Part shown: positions 1 through 9,400 of the stretch, in pieces
Layout: the number at the start of each line of letters is the position of its first letter
How positions within the stretch are numbered: position 1 is the stretch's first letter
Assembly: GCA_900079695.1 (NCBI GenBank)
Contig: LT599022.1
Span: 1 to 64,000, forward strand
Source of the DNA: an uncultured Alphaproteobacteria bacterium
GTDB taxonomy: Bacteria > Pseudomonadota > Alphaproteobacteria > Rhodospirillales > Rhodospirillaceae
Reading direction: 5' to 3'
DNA: 64,000 nt
Notes under the pieces: model-generated
Databases searched by the model: none
Told to the model about the DNA's origin: nothing
What the model saw: the letters and a program-made list of their open reading frames with translations, nothing else
Made by a program: the position numbers and the translations under genes

Positions 1-261
1 CAGCGCCTCGTCGTCGGTGCAGTCGAACACGAACGCCGGGATTTCCGCCCAGCCGAGCAGCTCGACCGCGCGCAGCCGGTGCCGTCCGGCGATCAGGCTG
101 TAGCGGTCGCCGTGCGTCCGCACTTCGATCGGCTGGCGCAGCCGACCGACCTGCTGGATGTTCTCGGCCGTCAGCGCCGCGTGCGGTTCGCTGACCGGGC
201 GCAGGCGCTCGCCGATGTCGATCGACGCGAGCGGAATGGTCTGAAGTCCAAGCTCTTTCAT
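1..261 (-). CDS. ParB-like nuclease-domain protein (partial, runs off left edge)
   Basis: The 87 visible codons are the N-terminal half of a ParB/Srx-fold domain. An opening of the form IPLASIDIGERLRPV is followed by a region matching the ParB box, with GDRYSLIAGRHRLRAVELLG near residues 55-75, the family's nucleotide-binding element. The ATG lies 3 bases beyond the stop of the Ner-like gene, so the two are probably one transcript. In Mu-like phages of alphaproteobacteria a ParB-domain protein often lies between ner and the transposase genes. That position, rather than plasmid partition, is the better reading here because no parA is visible. The C-terminus lies outside the window, so phage function cannot be confirmed. 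Confidence 0.8.
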   Translation of the reverse strand, partial: MKELGLQTIPLASIDIGERLRPVSEPHAALTAENIQQVGRLRQPIEVRTHGDRYSLIAGRHRLRAVELLGWAEIPAFVFDCTDDEAL

Positions 262-264
262 TGT

Positions 265-591
265 CTAGGCCGCCTCTTCGCTTTTGCCATTGCCGCCCCC
301 GCGCCGCGTGGTACGGTTCGGGGGTCGGGTGTTCAGCAGCCGACGGCCGGAAGCGTCGTAGAGTTCCGGGAACAGCTGCTGGGGGGTGAGATCGAGGAGC
401 CGAGCGGCAACCTCTTGCAGATGCGAACTTCCGCCGCCGAGCATCGCCGCCGAAAACGCCTGCTGAGACACGTCTTCGCCTTTGGCGACGGCGCGAAATG
501 ACAGACCGCGAATGCGGAACTGAAAGCCGATCCACGCCCGCCTAACGGTGGGATTGGTCGGCACTTCGGGGGTTGTGGGTTCGCGTTTCAT
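265..591 (-). CDS. Ner/Nlp-like helix-turn-helix DNA-binding protein
   Basis: A 108-residue protein starting at the ATG on the complement of 589-591; the open frame extends further upstream but into the operator region. Residues about 17-75 have the layout of the Ner/Nlp family: RRAWIGFQFRIRGLSFRAVA, then a helix-turn-helix with VSQQAFSAAM, then a stretch ending TPQQLFPELYD, matching the usual LW/FPERYD ending. Mu Ner represses the early and repressor promoters. This gene diverges from an S24 repressor (714-1415) and sits directly before the ParB-domain gene, reproducing the c-ner layout of transposable phages. The tail is basic and glycine-rich. Family is fairly sure, phage role inferred. 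Confidence 0.75.
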   Translation of the reverse strand: MKREPTTPEVPTNPTVRRAWIGFQFRIRGLSFRAVAKGEDVSQQAFSAAMLGGGSSHLQEVAARLLDLTPQQLFPELYDASGRRLLNTRPPNRTTRRGGGNGKSEEAA

Positions 592-713
592 GGCAAGGAT
601 GATAGCAGCAGATTTGCGGCTTATCCAGCAAATTTGAGGCGTCCACCTTGCCGAATGCGCCACATATTTGCGGTTATCCGCATTTGTGCGTCATATCAAG
701 GGGTTCGGGGAAC
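592..713. promoter_or_regulatory. Divergent early/repressor control region with two operator-like repeats
   Basis: The 122 bases between the Ner-like and repressor genes are much richer in A+T than the flanks. They contain two related dyads: ATTTGCGGCTTATCCAGCAAAT from 612, and ATTTGCGGTTATCCGCATTTG from 666 to 686. Both contain TTTGCGG(C)TTATCC and each is an imperfect inverted repeat. Such paired sites between divergent phage regulators are typically bound by the repressor, the Ner protein, or both. Which protein binds which site is not visible. Confidence 0.6.
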
Positions 714-1415
714 ATGGACGAAGAAAAAGAACATGGATGGCAGCATCCACCTTCGACGTCGGAACTCGGACGGCGTCTGGAGGCCGTAGTTCTGCTGTTC
801 AAGACGAAGAAGGAAGCCGCAGATATGGCGGGTGTCTCTCCGGACCAGCTCGCCCGCTACATCAAGGGCCAGAGCTCGCCGCCGTTCGAGGTTCTCGCGA
901 AGCTGGCGATAGCTAAGGGAGTGTCACTGGATTGGGTGGCGACGGGCACGGGAGCAATGCGCCACGACGACCTCGTGGCTACGATCCGCCCAGCTGGGCC
1001 GCAGTCGCGCGGTGTGCCGATCTACGACGCCGCTCTGAGTCTCGGGCAAGGTCGCCTGAATGGCGATGCGCCGGTCGTCGGCTATCTCGACCTACCCGAT
1101 GAATATGTGCGCGACGTTCTGCACGCGCCGCCGGGAAAGGTGGTGGTGGCCTATAGCTCCGGCGATTCCATGTCGCCCACCATCAAGGATCACGACTTGG
1201 TGCTGATCAACACCGCCGTCGACACCTTCAGCCGCGACGATCTCTACGCCTTTTCGTTCAAGGAAGAGGGCTATATCAAGCGCCTGCAGCGGGCGGGCGA
1301 CGCCGTCGTTGTCCACTCCGACAACCCGGCGTATACCGACTGGAGCATCACCGGCACCGAGCTCCGCGAGCTTCGCGTGATCGGCCGCGTGGTAGGGATC
1401 ATCCAGCGCCCCTGA
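714..1415 (+). CDS. Phage-type repressor: HTH plus S24 (LexA-like) peptidase domain
   Basis: A 233-residue protein. Residues about 18-65 form an XRE-type helix-turn-helix (ELGRRLEAVVLLFKTKKEAA, then VSPDQLARYIKGQ). Residues about 130-230 are a peptidase S24 domain with the catalytic Ser in YSSGDSMSP and the Lys in GYIKRLQR, ending in a typical RVIGRVVGII strand. Proteins of this build are phage repressors inactivated by RecA-stimulated self-cleavage. The ATG at 714 was chosen over an upstream in-frame start because it begins at the expected N-terminus and leaves the operator region free. It is divergent from the Ner-like gene, as in Mu-like prophages. Confidence 0.85.
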   Translation: MDEEKEHGWQHPPSTSELGRRLEAVVLLFKTKKEAADMAGVSPDQLARYIKGQSSPPFEVLAKLAIAKGVSLDWVATGTGAMRHDDLVATIRPAGPQSRGVPIYDAALSLGQGRLNGDAPVVGYLDLPDEYVRDVLHAPPGKVVVAYSSGDSMSPTIKDHDLVLINTAVDTFSRDDLYAFSFKEEGYIKRLQRAGDAVVVHSDNPAYTDWSITGTELRELRVIGRVVGIIQRP

Positions 1416-1589
1416 CGGCTCCAACATCAAGTGGCGGCGCGGTCGTTTCGGGGCCTTCCTCTAAGACACCCCCCCGCGCCCGCCACCGCACCGCCCCGGT
1501 CACCGCAACCCCGCGGTTTCCTTGGCGATCCCACCAAGCCCCCCGTCTTCCCGGATCTTCCCACCACCCTCTAAGACTATGTGTCTGGG

Positions 1590-1761
1590 TTCAGTCTGAT
1601 GGTCGCCGAGGCCCATGCCAAGGGCTGGCAGTGCATCACGCTCACCGGCTCCGATGCCTTCAAACAACTGGCCTCCGAGGAGGCGGCGAAACTCGGGATC
1701 GCGGTGAGCAATCCCGAGGCACGAAATATGTATTCTCTCATCTGGAAGCCGAGGCAAATCG
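1590..1761 (+). pseudogene. Relaxase C-terminal LPD7-domain remnant
   Basis: The translated stretch VAEAHAKGWQCITLTGSDAF, continuing through an EEAAKLGIAVSNPE segment, has the pattern of the large polyvalent protein-associated domain 7 found at the C-terminus of mobilisation relaxases (AKGW..I.LTGS..F...A...A...GI.V). Nothing of the relaxase catalytic domain is present upstream. The homology begins abruptly near 1590 after about 170 bases of unrelated C-rich DNA, so this is a truncated relic. It sits just before an MbeD-like peptide gene and a Toprim gene, the usual order in mobilisation modules. The frame stays open by chance far past the homology. Confidence 0.55.
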
Positions 1762-1938
1762 ATGATGGACACTTTAACGACGATGGAGCGCGAACTGCTG
1801 GCCGTGGTGCGGCGGATGGAGGTCGAACGGAAGGCGCAGGATGCGCTGTCGGCACAAAAGCTCGAGAGTTTGACGCTGCAAGTGAACGACTTGGCCGGAG
1901 TGTGCGAGACCTTGCGGAAAGCTCTGGACGCGGGGTGA
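1762..1938 (+). CDS. MbeD/MobD-like small coiled-coil mobilisation protein
   Basis: A 58-residue ORF starting at tandem ATGs, with a charged heptad-like helix (MERELLAVVRRMEVERKAQD, then SLTLQVNDLAGVCETLRKAL). Short helical proteins of this kind (MbeD/MobD) lie next to relaxase genes and assist mobilisation. Its stop overlaps the GTG start of the following Toprim relic, indicating a former operon. The ORF itself is intact although both neighbours are broken, so it may be translated without serving transfer. The assignment rests on size, helix pattern and context, not on a diagnostic motif. Confidence 0.5.
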   Translation: MMDTLTTMERELLAVVRRMEVERKAQDALSAQKLESLTLQVNDLAGVCETLRKALDAG

Positions 1939-2341
1939 CGCATATCCGCCACAAGCGGGAGCTTGCAACGCTCGAAGCTTTGAAAGCCGATCTCGACCTG
2001 CGAGCGGTTGCGGCAACGCTCGGCTTTGTCGTTGATCTCCGGGCATGTGATCAAAACCACACCGTGATGCGTCATGCCGACGGTACGAAGCTGATCGTTG
2101 GTGTGGCGACATCCGGACATTGGGTGTTTTCGTCCAACATGGCGCGGCGATCGTCTCGGCCTGCGATCGGGATCGGGCCGGGGAGGCTTATACGGATCAA
2201 CTGCGGAAACTGGCAGGGCAACTCGGAAGGCCACTTTCCGTGGAGGTTCCAGAAGCGCCAGCCAAGGACTGGAACGAAGCGCTTCAGGCCAGTAACGCGT
2301 CGTGGTGGCGGCGCCTCACGACAACGCGTCGTCGGCCATGA
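1935..2341 (+). pseudogene. Toprim-domain (DUF3991-type) protein, internally deleted and frameshifted
   Basis: From the GTG at 1935 the frame reads like the N-terminus of plasmid Toprim proteins (LEALKADLDLRAVAATLGF, then RHADGTKLIVG and GHWVFSS). Near 2120-2135 the match leaves this frame and resumes one frame over as HGAAIVSACDRDRAGEAYTD and ending APAKDWNEALQA, the C-terminal Toprim acidic motif (here CDRDRAG) and the KDWN motif. The middle of the domain is missing, so one deletion removed the core and shifted the frame. These proteins accompany relaxases on plasmids and integrative elements, in line with the two features before it. Confidence 0.6.
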
Positions 2342-2630
2342 GGGGATTCTCTCTTCCCTATCGCTATGGGGTTCAAGGGGGCTCCGCCCCCTGCAAGCTT
2401 CCGGGTAGCCCTTGTGGCTACTCGGAGGAGCCTTGTTCCAGGTCTGAATCTGGGGGCCGGAATTCGCTATTGGTGAAGGAAGAATGCCGCGAGGGGGCCG
2501 AAAGGAGAATAGCCGCTATGTGGCAACAGGCGTGGCGGTTCGGACATTCAAATCTAAGCCGGATGAGAAAATCCATGGCGGGTCGGGGTGAATGAATGTT
2601 CATGTTGAAAATCAAATGAAAAACGCGTTT
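2342..2630. other. Intergenic stretch downstream of the mobilisation relic
   Basis: No convincing gene is seen. A perfect 7-bp inverted repeat (AGGGGGC, 3-base loop, GCCCCCT) spans 2376-2392 and could be a terminator-like or plasmid-derived hairpin. A 35-codon ORF at 2484-2591 begins MPRGGRKENSRYVATG behind a GAAGGA ribosome-binding site. It could be the head of a lost mobilisation gene but is too short to identify. Confidence 0.35.
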
Positions 2631-2656
2631 GCAATTATTGATAATGAAATAATTGC
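2631..2656. repeat. Perfect 9-bp AT-rich inverted repeat upstream of cspA
   Basis: The arms GCAATTATT (2631-2639) and AATAATTGC (2648-2656) are exact reverse complements around the 8-base centre GATAATGA. It lies about 35 bases upstream of the likely cspA -35 element, in an AT-rich patch that stands out from the GC-rich genome. It could be a protein-binding site or an UP-like element. The centre resembles part of a Fur box, but no second Fur hexamer pair completes it. Confidence 0.4.
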
Positions 2657-2689
2657 CGTTGTAATTTTCGGGTAATATTCTCAGTGGTG

Positions 2690-2720
2690 TTGATTTTGTC
2701 GTCCGTGTGCATCATATAAT
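2690..2720 (+). promoter_or_regulatory. Probable sigma-70 promoter of cspA
   Basis: TTGATT (2690-2695) and a perfect TATAAT (2715-2720) are 19 bases apart, slightly wide. Transcription from here would give a leader of about 130 bases before cspA. Long leaders are usual for cold-shock genes, where folding of the leader controls translation with temperature. Confidence 0.5.
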
Positions 2721-2857
2721 GTCGTCGGCATCTTGATTGATTATTTTGCCAGGAGTGGATCAAAGCGTCCGCCTTATGGCTTTAATCTCATATGGCACTC
2801 TGCGATTTCGACGTCCTGCGCGAGCGGGTAGCAGCTATTTTTTGAAAGGATTTCACC

Positions 2858-3070
2858 ATGGCCACAGGCACCGTGAAATGGTTTAACGCCCAGAAGGGCT
2901 TCGGCTTCATCGCACCGGACGAAGGCGGCGGTGACGCGTTTGTGCATATCAGCGCCGTCGAGCGCTCGGGCATCGGTAGTCTGAGCGAAGGGCAGAAGGT
3001 CGGCTTCGAACTTCTTGCCGACAGTCGGAGCGGCAAGATGTCGGCCGAGAATCTCAAGATTCTCGCCTAA
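2858..3070 (+). CDS. cspA: Cold-shock protein, CspA family
   Basis: A complete 70-residue single cold-shock domain. It has RNP1 ([10 protein letters not shown]) and RNP2 ([10 protein letters not shown]), the opening [10 protein letters not shown] typical of the family, and a C-terminal [10 protein letters not shown] strand. It binds single-stranded RNA and DNA as an RNA chaperone in the cytoplasm. An AAAGGA ribosome-binding site sits 9 bases before the ATG. The [11 protein letters not shown] and [13 protein letters not shown] segments are of the alphaproteobacterial type. A long AT-rich leader and a -10 TATAAT lie upstream and a GC-rich hairpin follows the stop. Several Csp paralogues usually exist per genome, so cspA is a family-level name. 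Confidence 0.95.
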   Translation: MATGTVKWFNAQKGFGFIAPDEGGGDAFVHISAVERSGIGSLSEGQKVGFELLADSRSGKMSAENLKILA

Positions 3071-3094
3071 TTCTCGCGGATTCATCTGACGAAG

Positions 3095-3126
3095 CGGAAG
3101 CCCCCGGTAACGCCGGGGCTTCCGCG
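3095..3126 (+). terminator. Hairpin between cspA and the small basic gene
   Basis: GCGGAAGCCCC and its complement GGGGCTTCCGC form a GC-rich stem around a short CGGTAACGCC centre, 25 bases after the cspA stop. No run of T follows, so it may act as a processing or attenuating hairpin rather than a full intrinsic terminator. Confidence 0.55.
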
Positions 3127-3159
3127 ACTGCGTGATCTACTCGAACCGGGAGACAAGAC

Positions 3160-3291
3160 ATGGCCAAGGGACAACAGCACGGAAATCGCGAAGCCAAGAA
3201 ACCGAAAAAGGCAAAGGTCGTCAGCCCGGCGCCATCCCCGTTCATCAAGGGGATTTCGGACTCGCCGATGACGCCGAAAAAGAAGACCTGA
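3160..3291 (+). CDS. Small basic conserved hypothetical protein
   Basis: A 43-residue lysine-rich ORF (start MAKGQQHGNREAKKPKK, end MTPKKKT). Short proteins with the same MAKGQQ..NREAKKPKK opening are common downstream of or near cspA in proteobacteria and have no assigned function. The composition suggests nucleic-acid binding or an extended conformation. It follows cspA at 89 bases with the hairpin between. CCGGGAGACAAG before the ATG provides a reasonable ribosome-binding site. Real gene likely, function unknown. Confidence 0.65.
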   Translation: MAKGQQHGNREAKKPKKAKVVSPAPSPFIKGISDSPMTPKKKT

Positions 3292-3335
3292 CGCCTCGCG
3301 CGCCAGTCGCGCCAGGAAGGTCTCCAATCGCCGAA

Positions 3336-3356
3336 GCCGAACCGCCGTGGTTCGGC
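3336..3356 (+). terminator. Hairpin after the small basic gene
   Basis: GCCGAACC (3336-3343) pairs exactly with GGTTCGGC (3349-3356) over a 5-base loop. It lacks a T-run, but its place 45 bases after the stop suggests transcript-end function. The rest of 3292-3496 shows nothing else. Confidence 0.4.
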
Positions 3357-3496
3357 GCATGCGGCGTTTCCGCTCCACGGAGCGAATAGTTTCCGAACGC
3401 GCGGCCGAATAGCCATCCGCGTTTGCCACACGTCCGGTCGGAAGCGGGGCCTTCCAGTTTACTGAAGGGCATGCCGCCGGTGCGATTGGCGGAAAG

Positions 3497-6400
3497 GTGC
3501 TCTTGATCCCGATTTTGCGGGTTTTCTTCCGACGTTTCGATCCGTCCTCTCCGTGGAACGACAAGCCTGCGGTTCGGCAGGAGCTTTTCGGCGGGGAACG
3601 GCTCGAGCAGCATGCGCGAAGCCTTGCCGCGGCGCAGGCGATTACCGCGAAGCCGCCGGTGGTGCCGTCGCTGCATGCCCGCCTGCGCGACAACGCACGC
3701 GTGCTGCGCGCCGCCTACAAGGCGAGCGCGGAGGAACTGGAAAGCGGTCAAGGCCAGGTTCCGGCGGCGAAGTGGCTGCTCGACAACTACCACCTCGTGG
3801 AAACCCAGATCCGCGAAATCCGCAACGACATGCCGCCCGGATACTATCGCCAGTTGCCCAAGCTCGCCGATGGCCCGTTCGCGGGCTATCCACGGGTGTT
3901 CGGGCTCGCCTGGGCGTTCGTCGCCCATACCGACAGCCATTTCGATCCCGAGATTCTCAGCCGCTTCATCGTCGCCTATCAATCGGTGCAGCCCCTCACC
4001 ATCGGCGAGTTGTGGGCGGTGTCGATCACGCTGCGCATCGTGTTGATCGAAAATCTCCGGCGTCTGGCGGAGCAGATCACCATCGGGCGGCGCGAATATG
4101 CCCTCGCCGACGCCTTCGCCGACCGGGTGCTGCTACAGGGGGCGGCGGTCTCCGCCGCCGAGGCGGATGCGATGGCGGGCGCGTCGAAGCCGCTGTCGGA
4201 GCGCTTCGCCGCGCATCTCGCAAAGCGCCTGCGCGACCAGGATCCCACCCTCCTGCCTGCGCTCGGATGGCTCGAAGACCAGCTCAACATGCAGAACACC
4301 ACGGTCGATGACGTGGTGCGCCACTACCAGCAACACCAGGGCGCCGCCAACGTCACGGTGCGCAACATCATCACCAGCATGCGCCTGATCTCCGACGTCG
4401 ACTGGACCGAACTGTTCGAGCGGGTCAGCCTCGTCGACGTGCGCCTCGGCGCGGCAAGCGGCTTTGCCGCCATGGATTTCCCCACCCGCAATCTCTATCG
4501 CAGCGCGATCGAGCAGCTCGCGCGCGGTTCGGGCATGACCGAGCTTGAGGTCGTCGACCACGTCCTCGACGCCGCCGCGATGTCGGCGCGGCTCGCCACC
4601 GACCCGGCGGTCGCCGGACGGGTCGGCGATCCCGGCTATCACCTGATCGCCGAGGGCCGCCGCGCCCTCGAACGGGCGATCGGTTTCCGTCCGTCGGCAC
4701 GGCTGTGGATCAGCCGCCTGAGCATCCGCCTGGGGATTCGGGGGTACGTCCTCGCGATCTTCGCAGTCACCGCGCTGATCCTGGCCTTCGCAGCGGGAAT
4801 GCTCGCCGCGCTCGGTGTCGGCGTGGCTTGGCTTGCGGCGTTTGCAGTGCTCGGCTTCGTGCCCGCGAGCGACGTTGCAACCGCCCTGGTCAACCGCGCC
4901 GTGACGTGGAATTTCGGTGCGTCGGCGCTGCCCGGCCTCGAACTCGCGAACGGCGTGCCCGAGAGCCTGCGTACCCTCGTCGCGGTGCCGACGTTGCTCG
5001 GCAACGAGGCCGACCTGCGCGAGCAGATCGAACGCCTCGAAGTCCATCACCTCGCCGGGGCGGGCGGCGAACTGGCTTTTGCCTTGCTGGCCGACGGGGT
5101 CGACGCGGAACACGAGGAGCTCGCGGGCGATGCGCCGCTGCTCGCGGTCGCGGCGGCGGCGATCGCCGCGCTGAACCAGCGCTACGGTCCCTGCCCGGGT
5201 GGCGGCGACCGCTTCCTGTTGCTGCATCGCCGCCGCCTGTTCAATCCCGCCGAAGGCATGTGGATGGGGTGGGAGCGCAAGCGCGGCAAGCTCCACGAAC
5301 TCAATCGCCTGCTCCGCGGCGCAGCCGACACCACCTTCGTGCCGGTGGCGGGGTTGACCCAGACCCTCCCCGCCGACGTGCGCTATGTGCTCACGCTGGA
5401 CGCCGACACCCGCCTGCCGCGCGACGCCGCGCTGCGCCTGATCGGCAAGATGGCGCACCCGCTCAATCGCCCGAGCTTCAGCGCCGACGGGCGGCGGATC
5501 ACCGATGGCTACGGCATTCTCCAGCCCCGGGTGACGCCCGCATTGCCGCTGGGGCGCGAAGGGTCGTTGTTCCAGCGGGTGTTCTCCGGCCCGAGCGGCG
5601 TCGACCCCTATGCGGCGGCGGTCTCTGACGTCTACCAGGACCTGTTCGGCGAGGGCTCGTACACCGGCAAGGGGATCTATGATCTCGACGCCTTCGAGAC
5701 CGCACTCGCCGGGCGGGTGCCCGACAACGCGATGCTGAGCCACGATCTGTTCGAGGGCGTTTTCGCCCGCGCCGGGCTCGCCTCCGACATCGAGGTGGTC
5801 GAGGAATTCCCGGCGCGCTACGACGTCGCGGCGAAACGCCGCCACCGCTGGATGCGCGGCGACTGGCAACTCTTGCCGTGGGTTCTGGGCGCGCAAGCCG
5901 CGACGCCGGATCTGCCGCCGGTGGGACGCTGGAAGATGGTGGACAACCTCCGGCGTTCGCTTCAGGCACCGTTCATCCTTGCGCTTCTCGCGCTGGTCTG
6001 GTTGCTGCCGATGCCTGCCGGGATCGTCGGCGGCGGTTTCGTCCTTGCGACGCTGGCGGTTCCGGCGTTTCTCGCGTCGCTGTTCGCGATCCTGCCGCGC
6101 GTCGGCGTCGGCATGCTCAGCCATGCGGCAGCGCTGGGAGCGGACCTGCGCCTCGCCGCCTTGCAGACTCTCCTGAACGCCGCGTTCCTGGCGGACGAGG
6201 CCTGGCGGGCGGGCGACGCGATCGTCCGGACTTTGGCGCGGCTGGCGATCAGCCGCGAGCACCTGCTGGAATGGACCACCGCCGCCCAGTCCGGCGGCAA
6301 GCCGCGCCTCGGGCTGCCCGGGTTCTATGCCGAGATGGGGGCGGGGACCGCGCTCGGCCTCGCCCTGGCGATCGGTGCGTGTGCCGCCAATCCGGCGGCA

Positions 6401-9400
6401 TGGCCCGCGATCCTGCCGTTCGGCGTGCTCTGGGCGATTGCTCCGGCGCTTGCGATGTGGGCCAGCCGGTCGCCGCCGGTGCCGCACAAAACCGCGCTGT
6501 CCGACGCGGGCCAGCGCGACATGCGGTTGATCGCGCTCCGCACCTGGCGCTATTTCGTCACCTTCGTCACTCCCGCCGACAACATGCTGCCGCCGGACAA
6601 CTTTCAGGAAGATCCGCACCCCACGGTCGCGCATCGCACCTCGCCGACCAACATCGGCCTGTATCTCCTGTCGGCGATCGTCGCCCGCGACTTCGGCTGG
6701 GCGGGCACCCGCGAGACCGTCGACCGGCTCGAGGCGACGTTCGCCACTCTGGCGAAAATGCCGCGCTATCGCGGCCATTTGTTCAATTGGTACGACACCC
6801 GCGACCTGCGCGTGCTCGACCCGGCCTATGTCTCGTCGGTCGACAGCGGCAACCTCGCCGGGCACCTGATCGCCGCCGCCAACGCCTGCGAGGAATGGCT
6901 GGACGGCCAGGCCTCGGCCGAACTGCGGCAGGGCGTGGCGGACCTGGTCGCGGTGGCGGTGCAGGCGCTTGCCGGATTGCCGATCGCGAGCGGCGAACGC
7001 GGGCGACGCCTCGGCGCGACCCTTGCCGAGATCGAGGTTCAGCTTCACGGCGCGCAGGCCGGAACCTCGCTGTTCCCGACGCTCATGCGGTTGAGCGACA
7101 AGGCCGGACGCGCCGCGGCCGAGATCGTCGGCATGGATCGCGACGCGGCATCCCAGGACCTGATCTTCTGGACCGAGGCGCTGAAGCGGGTGGTCGGCGA
7201 ACACCAGCGCGATGCCGCCGAAAGCCGCGATCCGTCGCCCCTGCGGCAGCGCCTCCAGGCTCTCGCCGATGCCGCGCGGGAACTCGCCGAGGGGATGGAA
7301 TTCGGCTTCCTCCTCGACGCCGACCGCAAGCTCCTGGCGATCGGCTATTCGCTGTCGGATCGCCGCGTCGACGAAAACTGCTACGACCTGCTCGCCTCCG
7401 AGGCGCGACTCGCGAGCCTGTTCGCGATTGCCAAGGGCGACGTTCCGACGCGGCACTGGTTCCGCCTCGGGCGCTCGGCGATTCCGGTGGGGAGCGGCTC
7501 GGCGCTGATTTCGTGGTCGGGGTCGATGTTCGAATATCTGATGCCGTCGCTGGTGATGCGCGCGCCGGTCGGCAGCCTGCTCGAGCAGACCAGCCGTCTC
7601 GTGGTGGCGCGCCAGCAGAGCTACGCCCGCGCCCTCGGCGTGCCGTGGGGGATCTCGGAATCCGCGTTCAACGCCCGCGATCTCGAATTCACCTACCAGT
7701 ATTCGAACTTCGGCGTGCCCGGCCTCGGCCTGAAGCGCGGGCTGGCGAGCAACACCGTGATCGCGCCCTACGCCACCGGCCTCGCCGCGATGGTCGACCC
7801 GCAGGGCGCGCATCGCAATTACGCGCGGCTCCTCGGGATCGGCGCGCTCGGCCGCCACGGCTTCTACGAAGCGATCGACTACACCCCGTCGCGCCTGCCC
7901 GACGGCGCCGAGATGGCGATCGTGCGCAGCTACATGGCGCACCACCAGGGGATGACCATCGTCGCGATCGGCAATCTCCTGCATGACGGTGCGATGCGCC
8001 TGCGCTTCCACCGCGAGCCGATGATCCAGGCGAGCGAGCTGCTGTTGCAGGAGCGGATGCCGCGCGACGCGCCGACGATGAAGTCGCACCCCGATGCGGA
8101 AAAGCTGTTCCCCGAGGACCCCGGCGCGGACGTCTCGGCCTCCCGCCGCGTGCGCGCATCCGCTCCCGGGCCGCCGATCACCCACCTGCTCTCCAACGGC
8201 CGCTACGCGGTGATGCTCACCGCTTCGGGCATGGGCTACAGCCGCTGGCGCGACATCGCCGTCACCCGCTGGCGCGAAGACGCGACCTGCGACCTCATGG
8301 GCTCGCGGATTTTCCTCCGCGACGTCCAGTCCGAACAGGTGAGGTCGGCTGCGATGCAGCCCAACGAGATCGATGCCGACGCGGGCGACGTGGTGTTCGG
8401 CGAGGATCACGCCCGCTTCACCCGCCGCGACGGTCCGCTCACCACCGTTCTCGACGTGCTGGTTTCGGGCGAGGACGACGGCGAGGTGCGCCGGGTTTCG
8501 CTGACCAACAGCAGCAGCCGCCGGCGTGAAATCGCAATCACCTCCTACAGCGAAGTGGTGTTGACCACGCCCGCCGCCGATGCGGCGCACCCGGCGTTCG
8601 CCAAGCTGTTCGTCGAGACCGAGTACTTGCCGGAATTCGGCGCGCTGATCGCGACCCGCCGGCCGCGCGCGGACGACGAACCGCATGCCTGGGCGGCGCA
8701 CTTCGCGGTGGTCGAGGGGGACGTCGCGGCCGATCCCGAGCATGAAACCGACCGCGCCCGCTTCCTCGGCCGCTGCCATTCGGTCGAAACCGCGCCGGCG
8801 GTGATCGACGGCTTGCCGCTCTCCGGCACCGTCGGCACCGTCCTCGATCCGATCTTCGCGCTGCGCCAGCGCGTCGTCGTATCGCCGGGCGAGGTGGTGC
8901 GGGTGGCGTTCTGGACGGTGGTCGCCGGATCGCGGGAGAAGTTGCTCGAACTCATCGACAAGCACCACGACCGCAACGCCTTCGGCCGCGCCAAGACCCT
9001 CGCCTGGACCCAGGCGCAGGTGCAGTTGCGCCACCTCGACATCGACGCCGAGCAGGCCGCCGACTTCCAGCGCCTCGCCGCGCCGCTCCTCTACGCCGAC
9101 GCGCGCTTCCGCCCGCATTCCGACGTGATCCTGCGCGGCGCGGGTCCGCAGTCGGGTCTGTGGGCGCATGGCATCTCGGGCGACCTGCCGATCGTCCTGG
9201 TGCGGATCGACGAGGCCGAGGACATGCCGCTGCTGCGCGAGGTTCTGAAAGCGCACGAATACTGGCGGATGAAGCGCCTCGCCGTCGACCTGGTGATCGT
9301 CAACGAACGCGCGTCGTCCTACATCCAGGACCTCCAGAACGCGATCGAGACGGCGGTGCGCAGCAGCCAGTCGCGCCCCCGCTTCGGCGGCGATTCCGCC

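Noticed and set aside
1416-1590. A defined prophage attachment end
   Set aside because: Two copies of CTCTAAGAC and C-rich DNA are present, but no target duplication or terminal repeat of a known transposable phage could be demonstrated.
2484-2591. A MobC-like mobilisation protein
   Set aside because: The 35-codon ORF has a good ribosome-binding site but is too short to show any diagnostic motif.
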